From: Macrophomina tecta
Lineage: Eukaryota; Ascomycota; Dothideomycetes; Botryosphaeriales; Botryosphaeriaceae
Assembly (NCBI GenBank): GCA_024180945.1
Contig: JAKSGN010000038.1
Coordinates: 1,240,001-1,304,000 of the forward strand
Direction: 5' to 3'
Length of the DNA stretch: 64,000 nt
Of the stretch, positions 53,536 through 63,190 are shown piece after piece. Position 1 is the stretch's first letter, and every line of letters starts with the position of its first letter. Under the pieces are notes generated by a model that saw nothing but the letters and a program-made list of their open reading frames with translations, was not told the DNA's origin and made no database searches. The position numbers were made by a program, and so were the translations under genes.

Positions 53536-55739
53536 ATAACTGGGCGTTTGGAATAAAACGGAGTCACAATGTCGGCCATAAGTGAAAATTGTCGCAAGTT
53601 GTGGGCACTGTGGTAGCTCATTCACAAGAAGCCCGGTGTAAGATTGTGGATCAGTATCGGCAAATCCCTGGGCAGAGTGAGGTCTCGAGCGCTTAGTGTT
53701 GGTCTCCAATCCGATTATATTTTTTTTTTCCCCAGACTGATATCCGCCACCATATCATTGTGAGTCCATTTCACCCATCACAATGCCTTCAAAGTTATCA
53801 ATTGCATTCTGCGTGTCTGACCCGCGCAGGAAGCTCGCGCTCTCGGTCAGCAGTCAGGGCCCGCCCACACATTCCTTGGGGCGGAGTTCTGTTTCGGTTG
53901 AAAACGGCGTCTGTTACTTTTTTTTCTTCGACTACACCATGGTCCTAGGCCCCCCAGGAGGCCAGTAGGTGTACCCCTGGTGGTGTACACTAAAAGCGGC
54001 TCGCGTCCCGAGATGTCGTCGCGCCCGCCCCTTTCTTCCTGCAGGCCAAGCAGCTCCTCGGCCTTCTTGCGGCCGGCATCCGGGATCTTACATCCCCGCT
54101 TTTTTTCCGCGCACACGCAGCAGACCGGACCGGTCAAAGTGAGAACTCGGCTCTTCGTACGAGCTAGGTGTTTGCTTGGGTACTAAACCGAATGTCGCTC
54201 GTATCCCCTGGCCGCTGTTCGCATTGTTGTATGTACGATTGCTTTTTGCTGGAATGATGACGTGTTATGAGGAAATATCAGGTCGCTGCTTCACGAAAGC
54301 AGGCATAATTGGGGTGGATGGTGGAGAGGAGGCCTTGGGAAACAGAAGGGGCGTGATAGTTGAGACAGTGGCATATGTGGCGGCTTGGGGCGATTGTGGT
54401 GCGTATGTCGGCCATGGAGGAGTACTCAAACAAGGGTGGAAGCAAGCAGAGGATGACAGCGAGGAAATGGAACAAAGCTTTGCGAGAGACGGGTGGCTGA
54501 GCACAAGAATGACGCTGAGCCGGATCTGTTGGTGGAGTGTCTGTATCAGCACGAGGCAACGGCGGACGAGGATGGAGCGGCAAGGAATGCGGTTGGGACG
54601 GATGGGGACTGTAGGCACTGATACCTATCGCATGAAGTCTCGGATTCGGGCATGGTATCGTTTAGAGAATGCGAAAGATCGTCGTGAGAAAAGTGGAGAT
54701 GCTTTTCCAGCTGGGGAGCAGCGAGCAGGGTTCGCGATATGGTATTCCGGGCCCTTACGAACCCCGGCCAAGGCTGAACGCGCAAGCCTATTTGCGGGAA
54801 GACGGAGTGGCGGGCTGGGGAGATTGTTATTAGGCGTTTCGCGTTTATGCCGTCTTGGCTATGGGGTAAACGCCACCACGGACAAGGGGCATTTAGGGCG
54901 TTTCGGGCATTTTTAGACGTCAGGTTAAGAGTCGACCAATGTAATGAAGGACTTGGACACCTCAATGCAAGAAGTCGAAGGCCTTACAGCCATGATCTTC
55001 GCAGCGCATCTGAGAAGGACCGATGGTGAGTGACATGTTCTAGAAGACTGAGTTCGCGTTCCAAGCACCAATCGGATTGCGGACTACCGTGAACCAGTCT
55101 TTTGATGTGCCGATGCCATCAGAGGGTCCGGGATGGTCTTGTCTAGGAAGCACACCAGCTGATCTGTTCTGTTCTGCTCCATTAAGTCTACGGGAGGCAA
55201 TTCATTCGGCAGAAAGGTTTTTGTCCGCTGTGCCGGCATGAACCGAGGAAAACCGCCCGCGAAGCGGAACGGAGTTAGGCTACTCTGATATAAGCAAGGA
55301 GGTTGGAGCAGCTGTTCGAAGTGCTTGCTGGCCGCACTATCGCCCACCTCAGGCCGGGCATTCTCATTCTGGTAACATGCATTGACCCAGGGGACCAATC
55401 ACAGCAGGGCAGATGTATATGACGACGATCAGTGGGGCTAACAAGGAGGCGAAGCAATGACGTTTGAAGTCAGTCGGTTTGGCTTGGATGCGAGGAATAC
55501 GAAATGCGAGCTTCATCTTTGTAATTCTGCCCTCGCAACTGGTCCAGGACCCAGCTACGCCGTATTCGTGTCAGCGTAATCGCACTCTCATACTAACGCC
55601 GTGCAACCCCCGGGCAGCGCAGGTCTTGTTGATCGATATAAATGTTTTGTTTCGCGCCGCTATTGAAATTGGACACTCCAACTGTTTTCCATACATTCAT
55701 CTTTCCCTATTGATCAATTGCTGAAAAAAACATTCCATC
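53536..55739. other. 2.2-kb intergenic stretch, no gene supported
   Basis: A plus-strand frame at 54176-54916 (246 codons, without an ATG at its start) is the longest, but its composition is unlike a protein and Ser/Pro-rich frames lie opposite. The stretch ends with the upstream region of the chloroperoxidase gene. No RNA gene or repeat is seen. Confidence 0.35.
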
Positions 55740-56830
55740 ATGAAGCTCACCGTCTGTGCCACGACCCTTTGCTTCGCTTTGGTTTATGGACAAGGCTCCT
55801 ACGAGGGGTGGAAGCCAGCTGGGCCAGACGACTGTATGTTCAGTGGAATTTCTACGTTTCCTTTGATTTGCGCTGATGTACATCTACAGTTCGTGGCCCT
55901 TGCCCTATGATGAATACCTTGGCCAACCATGGCTTCCTCCCCCACGATGGCAGGAATATCACGAAAGCCAACGCAATCCACGCTCTCAACACAGCTATCA
56001 ACTTCAACACTTCCCTCGCTGCTATCATGTGGGAGCAGGCTATCATTGCAAACCCGGAGCCCAATGCTATGTTCTTCACTCTGTACGTGACTTCAAGCAA
56101 GCGTCTTTTGAGCTACCCTGAGTAGGGGGCTGCTCCGAAAGGCGACTTATCTAAACCTCCACTTTCCACTCTGTGAAGCTCTGACATTAACTAATATTAA
56201 ACAGTGACCATCTTAATCGTCACAACGTCTTGGAGCACGATGCCAGCTTGAGGTGAGTGGAAGCCGCCTTTCTCCAGCCTATTCCAACAAATCTCCTGAC
56301 CAGCACTCCTCTTCAGCCGATCCGACGCCTTCTTCGGCAACAACCACGTCTTCAACCAAACTATCTTCGACGTCTCTCGCGCGTGGTGGACCGAGGAAAC
56401 CGTAGACGCCAAGATGCTGGCCAACAGCAAGTTGTTCCGGCAGATCGAGTCGCGGGCCGCCAACCCGAATTACACCTTCACTCAAACTACCGAAGCCTTT
56501 AGCTTGGGCGAGGTGGCTGCTCCCATCATCGTCTTCGGCGACCACGCGGCCGGCACCGTCAACAGGAGTCTGGTCGAGTACTTCTTCGGTGAGCCAAGAC
56601 CTCAGAGACTTTGGTCTGCAAGGGTTCAACATTATTAATTATGGGGTGGTCTTGCAGAGAACGAACGCCTTCCGACCGAGTTGGGCTGGACTAAGCAGGC
56701 TAATGATGTGTCTCTGGAGGTCATCATGGAGATCCACGACCTCGTCCGCAACGCGACCAACCTGATCACCGATGCCCCGCTGCCGGCAGCGCCTCACAAG
56801 CGGGACCTGCACGCCCCTTACAGCCTCTAG
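55740..56830 (+). CDS. secreted heme-thiolate chloroperoxidase / peroxygenase-like enzyme
   Basis: Exons 55740-55833, 55890-56082, 56205-56252, 56317-56588 and 56658-56830 give 259 residues. The signal peptide is MKLTVCATTLCFALVYG. The heme-ligand Cys lies in RGPCPMMNTLANHGFLPHDG, the PCP motif of the chloroperoxidase (peroxidase family 2) group. The acid-base Glu lies in the EHDASLSR segment, followed by a TEKFGEAF-type helix, here FSLGEVAAPIIVFGDHAAG and TVNRSLVEYFFENERLP. Short (~250-residue) members like this include unspecific peroxygenases and chloroperoxidases; the reaction cannot be told from sequence. The C-terminal KRDLHAPYSL ends at 56830. Introns are 56, 122, 64 and 69 nt. Confidence 0.88.
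55834..55889 (+). other. intron 1 of the chloroperoxidase-like gene
   Basis: 56 nt, donor GTATGT, branch GCTGATG, acceptor TCTACAG, phase 1. It joins PAGPDD to FRGPCPMMN, just upstream of the heme-ligand Cys. Confidence 0.85.
56083..56204 (+). other. intron 2 of the chloroperoxidase-like gene
   Basis: 122 nt, donor GTACGT, branch TTAACTAAT, acceptor AAACAG, phase 2. It joins AMFFTL to DHLNRHNV. Confidence 0.82.
56253..56316 (+). other. intron 3 of the chloroperoxidase-like gene
   Basis: 64 nt, donor GTGAGT, branch CCTGACC, acceptor CTTCAG, phase 2. It joins EHDASLS to RSDAFFGNN. Confidence 0.82.
56589..56657 (+). other. intron 4 of the chloroperoxidase-like gene
   Basis: 69 nt, donor GTGAGC, acceptor CTTGCAG, phase 1. 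It joins VEYFF to ENERLPTELGW. Confidence 0.82.
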
Positions 56831-58299
56831 ATACGAATATAAAGCTGGCATGAAGATCACCAGGGGCTTTGGGAATTGTGTCTTCGGCGGGACGGGAGTG
56901 GTAGATTGAGCCTTGTTGGGCTACAGGTTTCTGGGGCATGGTTTGCGTTGGTCCTTTTACATGATTTCCCTAGCACGCCTTTAAAACTTCTCCTCGCTGA
57001 CGCGGAGGATTGCCGGCTACCTCAACCGTTTGAGCCGCTCTGAGATGAGCTGCAGCTTGCAGTGCTGGTCATGCGTAGTTCTTGAGTGGGTGCCAACTGC
57101 GACGATCGTGTATATAGCACTCCTGTAAATATTCTTTCTGGCGAAATGAGCATTTGTATACTCTATTATCCTTAGCTTCCGAGGCCCGAGCCGTTGCTGC
57201 GCAGTGGCAGTTAATCAGTGCCAATTCGGGACTGCTCGGTAAGAATCGTCAAAGTACGTTTTGGGTGGCCGGAAGATCAGGCAATGCCGAGGATCCTGAG
57301 GTATCGCTTTGACACAACGCCCAACGATCGTGGCGGGTTCTTGAAGTTCCCAGGGATATCATTATAGCCACCGGACGCCTTACAATAGTATTCTCTTGAA
57401 GCCACTCAAGGATCACAATAACCGACTCCTTCTGCATATCTCCTCTTCTGTGTCTTGAGGATGTTTCACTATCATGAACAGATAGACAGTATATGAGAAA
57501 GAATGTAGCTCATCTCAGAAGCTATGGCTGAATCTCCACGTTCATTTCAGTGTCTCGGCGTGGAGCAGTCCAATGCGATCGACCGAGCTCTCGCCTGCGA
57601 GAAAGATACAGAGATAAAAAGAGCCGCTGACCAAAATATCAGCAGCAAATTTGATAAACGAACTACCCAAGGACACCGTGAACGTGTTCGGTGCCGCGGG
57701 CAGCTCGGTTGATTTCAACTCCAGCCAGGACAAGCCGGACACTGTGAGCCATCGCTTCCGTCCTTGAAGCCCAAGCTAGATGCCCGGCTGACCTGCCTTT
57801 TCCGATCTTTGGTTCCAGAATGCGAAGTCTTTTGGTCAGGCTAGAGACCACATATGTGCATAATACGCGCAGATTGATGGGGCTTGGATGCGTCCCCGGA
57901 GAGCGCGGGGTCCAGCAGCGAGGATTCGTACATTTGTGAAATTCGTCCGTACGCGGGGGCTCCCAAAGTACCTCGAGGTGCTTCGGCCACAAAATGGTAC
58001 TTCATTAGCAAAGCAAAGTATTATCATTCGATCAGTGGGGCTACGGCCTTGTGGATGGCTTGGTTTAGACAAATAAGTTGAAGTGTTTCTAACCATCAAT
58101 GAACGCTTCCTTGACAGAGCTGTATGATTCTCACACAATACAGAGGCACAAATAATAATAGGAAAAAAAAATAGTTTATGAGAGTACACTAATCTAAATA
58201 GACATGTGGTCCAATGACCCAGCCGTCTAGCCAATCAAAAAGAAAAAGGAAGGGACGCCGCAAAAGCACGCAAAAGGAACAACCAACCGATCCCCGCGC
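56831..58299. other. intergenic region, no gene supported
   Basis: Between the chloroperoxidase stop and the minus-strand repeat gene. It has an A-rich tract at about 58162-58173. No plausible coding frame longer than 110 codons, and none shows a motif. Confidence 0.4.
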
Positions 58300-58896
58300 T
58301 CAAGGCGCAGCGGCAGCACCCCTCTTGTTCTGCGCCTGCGCGGCCTCGCGCTTCCCCGCCTTCTCCGTCTTCTCCGTCTTCTCCGTCTTCTCCGTCTTCT
58401 CCGTCTTCTCCGTCTTCTCCGTCTTCTCCGTCTTCTCCGTCTTCTCCGTCTTCTCCGTCTTCTCCGTCTTCTCCGTCTTCTCCGTCTTCTCCGTCTCGCC
58501 CGCCGCTGCGGCGGTCTCGGTGGTGGCGTCCTAACTGCTGCCATGGTCGCCGCCCTTCCTGCCGCCGCGGTGGCGGTGCTCCGTCTCGCCCGCCCCGTGC
58601 CGCTCGGCCTCGTACTCGCCGTGGCTCTCGAGTTCTGAGCGCCTGGTGTGGTCTCCGCCGTGACGCCCGCTGCCACTGTCGTCCTTGCCCTCCTGCTCGC
58701 GGTGACGGTGGGCGGCGTCGTCGGTGCCGGCTATGTGCGAGTCCTCAGTCTCGTGCCCGATCTCCTTGCGGGCCATGAGAGAGGTGGCAGCGGCGTCGAC
58801 GGAGCGGGGGAGGAGGCCGGCGGCGCCGATGAGAGAGGAAGGGGAAGATGAGATGGGGGCGGCGTTGGCGATGGCGCCCATGGCGCTGAGGGGCAT
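58300..58896 (-). CDS. low-complexity protein with TEK repeats, interrupted by an in-frame TAG
   Basis: The start at 58896 gives MPLSAMGAIANAAPISSSPS; the first 121 codons are Ser/Ala then His/Glu/Arg/Gly-rich, and end at a TAG at 58533-58531. The same frame is open beyond the stop for 76 codons to a TGA at 58302-58300: DATTETAAAAGE, then about 15 Thr-Glu-Lys units, then AGKREAAQAQNKRGAAAAP. The text on both sides reads like one low-complexity, charged protein. I do not recognise a family. As with the BYS1-like gene, this may be a recent nonsense change, a sequencing error or readthrough; the 9-bp repeat also keeps all frames open, which weakens the argument for the downstream part. If only the first part is real, the gene ends at 58531. 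Confidence 0.42.
58361..58496. repeat. 9-bp minisatellite (TTCTCCGTC), about 15 copies
   Basis: Fifteen head-to-tail copies of a 9-bp unit, essentially perfect. The unit length is a multiple of three, so each frame repeats a tripeptide: Thr-Glu-Lys, Gly-Glu-Asp or Arg-Arg-Arg on the minus strand and Phe-Ser-Val on the plus strand. Copy number is likely to vary between isolates. Confidence 0.92.
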
Positions 58897-60073
58897 GAGG
58901 GTGCTGACTGGAACGCATTTTGGGATGGCTTGGTAAAAGGGTGCCTTGTTTGTTTTGGAGTGGGTGGGAAAGGTGGGTTAGTGTGAATATGTACAGCGGA
59001 GAGGGAGGAAGATCGATCGACGCAGTCGAGATGGAAAGACAGTAAACGGTCGAGAGAGAGGCTGAGAGTGAGTGAGTGGGCGCTGGTTGATTGCGGTGCG
59101 GATTTCATCTGTTTAAGTATCCGGTCTGGGCTGGCTGGTGTTTTCCTCCGGAGCATCCTGCAGCATGTGCGACCTCTCCATGCCGCAAATCTCAACCATC
59201 CCACATTCCCGCAATGCACCATGACTTCTCAGCAATAGATTTGCTTGGCACTGCATAGTTTCCACGCGGAAATTTCCTTATTGGACCCCGCGCTGGCCTC
59301 TTCGGGCCTAGCTGCAGCTCAGCCGCTTCCCGAAGAGGTAAGATACAACGTCCCGCGGCGTTTTAGCGCGGCCTTTCTCCACGTTTTCGGCCAGCATCTG
59401 GAATGTGGAGGACAGACCACGTTTCGAGCCATCCAGCCCTGGAGTCCGTAGGGTTTTCAGCGCGGCTGCAGTCCAAATTGTTGGGAGGCTGCTAGGAGCG
59501 GGCTCTCGCGGATCTGGGGAGCGGGGGAAGGCCTGGACCTGACCGTCATCTTGGCAGGGTCCGCGCCAATCAAGGGCGGAGAGGCTTGCTTTGTTTCTTC
59601 CGTGGTGGTTTCATGTTCAGCTCGCTGCTCTGTCTCAGAGGAGACGTCTTCTCTAGAGAAGCAGGGTAAATTTCTGTTAGGAGAGGCAGGATGACCAGTG
59701 ACGCAACGTTCTCCGCTCTCTCCTGCTCTGCTCTGGGACACAGTGGCAATTGAATGGAAAGCACGACAAGACTCGCAAAGCTTTCGCCAGCCGCCCAAGC
59801 TCACCTGAAGCTCCTGCCAAGGTTTTGGTGCAGCGCGGCTGGAGACAGCATTCACCGGTACTTTCCCGTCCCGTCTCATCTGCCCACTCATTCGCTTAAC
59901 GTTACTCACATTCTACGCGCTTGGTCTAGACTGCTGACTAACGGGCGTTGGTGGACGGCTCAGTGTGAATCGCACCATTATCCACCATCATTGCGTGGAG
60001 GAATTGCATGTGGTAAGCTGGAAAGTCCAACTTCGGACGTCTATAGGAAACTTCCAGACCAGTAACCCTCCCC
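58897..60073. other. intergenic stretch with one uncertain minus-strand ORF
   Basis: Upstream region of the repeat gene and downstream region of the F-box gene. A minus-strand frame 59457-59891 (145 codons from the first real ATG, MSGQMRRDGKVPV) has protein-like text (WQELQVSLGGWRKLCESCRAF) but no known domain; I give it a low chance of being a gene. Confidence 0.3.
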
Positions 60074-61242
60074 CTACTGCTCCGCCGCTTCCAGGTACAC
60101 CAACCATCTTCTACAGGTCGGCGACTCCAACCGCCCAGGCGTCCGTCTAACCCACAAATTGGCATCCCACCTGGGATATTCCCTATGCCAATCCCGCTCC
60201 GGATCCAAACAACACCTCCACAGCAGTTTAAATCGCGTATCGCACCACTCCCTCCGGCAGTGATGATCTGAGATGCATATATCCGTACTCAAGGCCGCAT
60301 AAGCAGGCCGGGTCAGCCGGGGCACCATGAAGGTTGTGAAAGTCGCCATCTCCCCCAAGCGCACGTGCTCGCATATGTGAATCACACCCTCCATCCCCCG
60401 CAGCAACGTGGCGATCTCGGCGCGCGAGAAAGTGCGCTCGGGATACAATTTTGCAGGAGCGAGGGCCATGAATGGAATGTAGTGCGTCGTGAATGGTTGG
60501 GGCCGTGAGTGGATTGGCAATGATGAGAAGCTCTGGAGGCGGAGAGAGCCGAACCAGCAGCGGCAGGCCCATCATAGTAGAGTGGCGGGCTAAGTGTGTT
60601 ATGATTGTAGTATGTCGACAGCATGTTAGTCGCGCGTCTCGCCCGGTCCGTCTTCGTCTGCAGTGCCTTCAGCTCCACGAACGTAAAGACAAGATGTTGG
60701 CACACACTGAGCACGTCGCTCGTCCCCCGACAGCACCTCAGCTCCGGCCCCGCATTGAGCTGCGTGGACGAGAAGAGCGATATCGGATGCGTTCGCCTAC
60801 ACGCCGGGCACGCTGCTTCACCGGTGCGGTCCCAGTTCATCTTTACTCTGCGCTCTACTATGCAGGATCTGCGGAAATTTTCGCTGTTCAGGCGCGCAGC
60901 AAACTCCTTCTCTGCGTACCTTTTCATCCTTCTTGCTGCTTTTGTGTTTTTCCAATATAGTGGCTTGAGCGTGGCCCGAAGCCGGCTGTTGGCTGCGCGG
61001 AGGGCGAGGATGTCGGCTGGGCGTAGGTGATTGGTGACTTCGAGAATTATCTCGACAGGGAGCTGGCAGAAGGTAATATGTTTCTTAGCGGTGGCCTGTT
61101 GCGTCAGCCGCAACTGGTCCGCAAGACGGTCCGTCATCGCTGCATCACGGTGATCTGAAGGGTAGTTCGGTGTCTGAGCATCGGGGTCAGCTTTTGTTCG
61201 CATTTTCGCAGTCCGAGAGACGTTGCGCTGGCTCACTGTCAT
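60074..61242 (-). CDS. F-box-like protein, reading frame apparently broken by two small indels
   Basis: The first ATG (61242) opens a frame whose residues about 57-95 read CQLPVEIILEVTNHLRPADILALRAANSRLR, an F-box-like segment. Cys pairs follow (CPACRRTHP, ELRCC). After LSPPLYYDG the frame leaves family-like text; the adjacent frame continues LPLLVRLSPPPELLIIANPL (60566-60510). The third frame then continues HYIPFMALAPAKLYPERTFS and runs to the end at 60074, with a C-terminal WRCCLDPERDW segment. Two single-base insertions, near 60566-60571 (GGGCC) and between about 60483 and 60510, would make one open frame of ~390 residues. A pseudogene or sequencing errors are both possible. No intron I tried removes both shifts while keeping the middle segment. 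Confidence 0.55.
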
Positions 61243-61552
61243 TTAAGTTCTTGCACGTGGGCAAATGAGAAGCTCTGATAGAGAAATGGGAGCGGGCAGA
61301 ATCTTAAGAACGTCGGTCATGCATAATAATGGCTCCACGTTGACGATTGCTATTTCCCAGGGATCTGCGTTGAGCCTCGGATGAGTGTTATGGAGATAAG
61401 TTTAGTATAGCAGCTGCTCACTACCAGAGTTGCTATCCCCCAACGCATCTAATAGGGACTACGGCCCGCACAGAGTGAAGAGGAGAATATGGAACCATGG
61501 GTGTGCATGAGCTAATGCACTTGTGGCAATGACATCTTCGCACCGCGGCTCA
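61243..61552. other. short intergenic region, no gene seen
   Basis: About 310 bp between the start of the F-box gene and the end of the next minus-strand gene. It holds the F-box gene's promoter. No motif stands out. Confidence 0.4.
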
Positions 61553-63190
61553 TCAAGGGTCCAAGAAGTCATCCCAAATGCTTCTCCCTTTGCGGCGATC
61601 CTTGATTCCCGTCCAACCGTAATCAAACTCGCAATATGGGCCTTTCGCAGCTTTCCTCAGGCTTTGAATATTGTTTGCGATGTTCCTGTTCTCACTTTCT
61701 TTCTCGATCCAGCGCCGTATTTGCGGCGCTGTCTGTCCTTCGGTGGCAGGGATGCTCTCCAACATCTTTTGTCCCCTTTCACTTCGCAAGTAGCTCAACA
61801 ACTCACAGCTTAACATGCCAGCTGGCAGCGCTCGAATGGCGTTGACATTATGTGGCATCCAGCCCTGCGAAATGTTGATATGTGTGACTTGGCCCCAGCT
61901 ACCGTTCCAATCAGGGCATGGAGGAGCGTGATGGATGTCCCAATCGCCAGAATCACCCCTCGGGGACCCAGGGAAAGAACGCAAACGCAATCCGTCATTA
62001 TCAATACCCCAGGTAAGCGCAGGAATCCAGTCGCATCCGCAGAGATCTAGCCATTTGAGGCAATACGTATTGTTTGCCAAACGGCGGAGGATGTTGGCAG
62101 CCTCTTGCCAATCATTGTCCAGCTCAGAGTAGAAGTTGTTGCCGCCCAGGCTCACTTTTACATGCTGGCTAGCCATTGATACTCCACTTGCATGAGGAGT
62201 CATCGTGGGCTTGGGCCAGAAGGCCAGAGATAAATGCGTCAGAGTCGGCAGGTGGGAAGACAAAGCCAGAAGCTGGTCCCACTGTGCTCGCTGTGGGTAT
62301 CCGAGCGACAAGTGAGTTAATTTAGGGAAACGAACATTGTGCATGGCCTTTGGGAGAACTGGAGCCTCGGCTTCCGCTTCTTCCCAGGAGTCAGCTACAG
62401 GTTCGGATACCCATAAGTCTCTCAGAGCATCTGAGATTTCATCAGTCTTCGGTGGTGGAACCCGCTGTGTGATGTATCTGTCGAGATCTCGAACAGTGAG
62501 CTTCTTCGTTATCATGCCAGTCAGGTCCAGGTGCACCAGATCGTCACTGCCCGTTGCGTCCTCAAGCTCTTGCTCGGTCAAGAACAGTAGTCTCAAGGTT
62601 TCCAAGGTAATGCCATCTTGCGGTCCGTATATGGCGAGGTAACTGAGCAGGATATCCTTCAGCTGAATGGGAAGAGTTGCTAAGTAGTGCTGTTCGTATT
62701 CCAGGAGCGGGCCCCAATTCTTGGTCAGCGCCTTGCATGTATAATGCACCAAGCTACGCGAAGCAGGCAGGCGCTCTGTGAAGCGTGGCCTCATGGTCTT
62801 CCAAAGCCTAGGTAAATCGCCGAGATTCTGCGTCTGCGGTGCGTGCCTGCTTCTCTCCATCCAGCTTTGCGGCGCTGACGGCCCTGGTACGCGCCTTCCA
62901 TTTGTACTCCTAGCAATGACTCTCGGCCTGGGAGCCGCGACTTCAGGCAGATTCAGAATATGCCTCACGGCCGGGTGGGTGACACGGGTGGTGAGCGTCT
63001 CGGTGATCTCATTGCGGCGGTCGATGGCGGAGGAGGGAGCTTGCTCGCGGCGTAGCTGGTTCAGGCGGTCGTTGACGGACTGCGGGGAGGATGAAGCAGC
63101 ATGACTCGAGGGTGAGGGACGGGACGAGGACAGGGACGGATGCACGTAGTTGCTGGCGGGTTTGTAGTTCGGTTGATGCTTCTTGGGCAT
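61553..63190 (-). CDS. hypothetical fungal protein with leucine-rich repeats
   Basis: A single exon of 545 residues from ATG 63190 (MPKKHQPNYKPASN). I did not use 63256 because that position holds TTG, not ATG. A Ser/Arg/Pro-rich N-terminus is followed by an intact region with Leu-rich elements (LPKLTHLSLGYPQRAQWDQL, LSSHLPTLTHLSLAFWP, LKWLDLCGCDW). This gives a partial LRR solenoid in the middle. The C-terminal part ends SENRNIANNIQSLRKAAKGP, then a Tyr/Trp-rich stretch (CEFDYGWTGIKDRRKG, WDDFLDP). Similar fungal proteins are known mainly as hypothetical; the function is not known. Two F-box/LRR-like proteins are next to each other, which may or may not be meaningful. Confidence 0.7.
   Translation of the reverse strand: MPKKHQPNYKPASNYVHPSLSSSRPSPSSHAASSSPQSVNDRLNQLRREQAPSSAIDRRNEITETLTTRVTHPAVRHILNLPEVAAPRPRVIARSTNGRRVPGPSAPQSWMERSRHAPQTQNLGDLPRLWKTMRPRFTERLPASRSLVHYTCKALTKNWGPLLEYEQHYLATLPIQLKDILLSYLAIYGPQDGITLETLRLLFLTEQELEDATGSDDLVHLDLTGMITKKLTVRDLDRYITQRVPPPKTDEISDALRDLWVSEPVADSWEEAEAEAPVLPKAMHNVRFPKLTHLSLGYPQRAQWDQLLALSSHLPTLTHLSLAFWPKPTMTPHASGVSMASQHVKVSLGGNNFYSELDNDWQEAANILRRLANNTYCLKWLDLCGCDWIPALTWGIDNDGLRLRSFPGSPRGDSGDWDIHHAPPCPDWNGSWGQVTHINISQGWMPHNVNAIRALPAGMLSCELLSYLRSERGQKMLESIPATEGQTAPQIRRWIEKESENRNIANNIQSLRKAAKGPYCEFDYGWTGIKDRRKGRSIWDDFLDP

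Noticed and set aside
54176..54916. 246-codon plus-strand frame between the permease and chloroperoxidase genes
   Set aside because: Starts at TTG rather than ATG, has no domain or splice partners, and lies opposite Ser/Pro-rich frames; probably chance.
1905..58896. Reassignment of TAG as a sense codon to explain the in-frame stops
   Set aside because: Several intact genes in the window use TAG as the terminal stop (for example the ECM4-like and chloroperoxidase-like genes), so local mutation or error is more likely.
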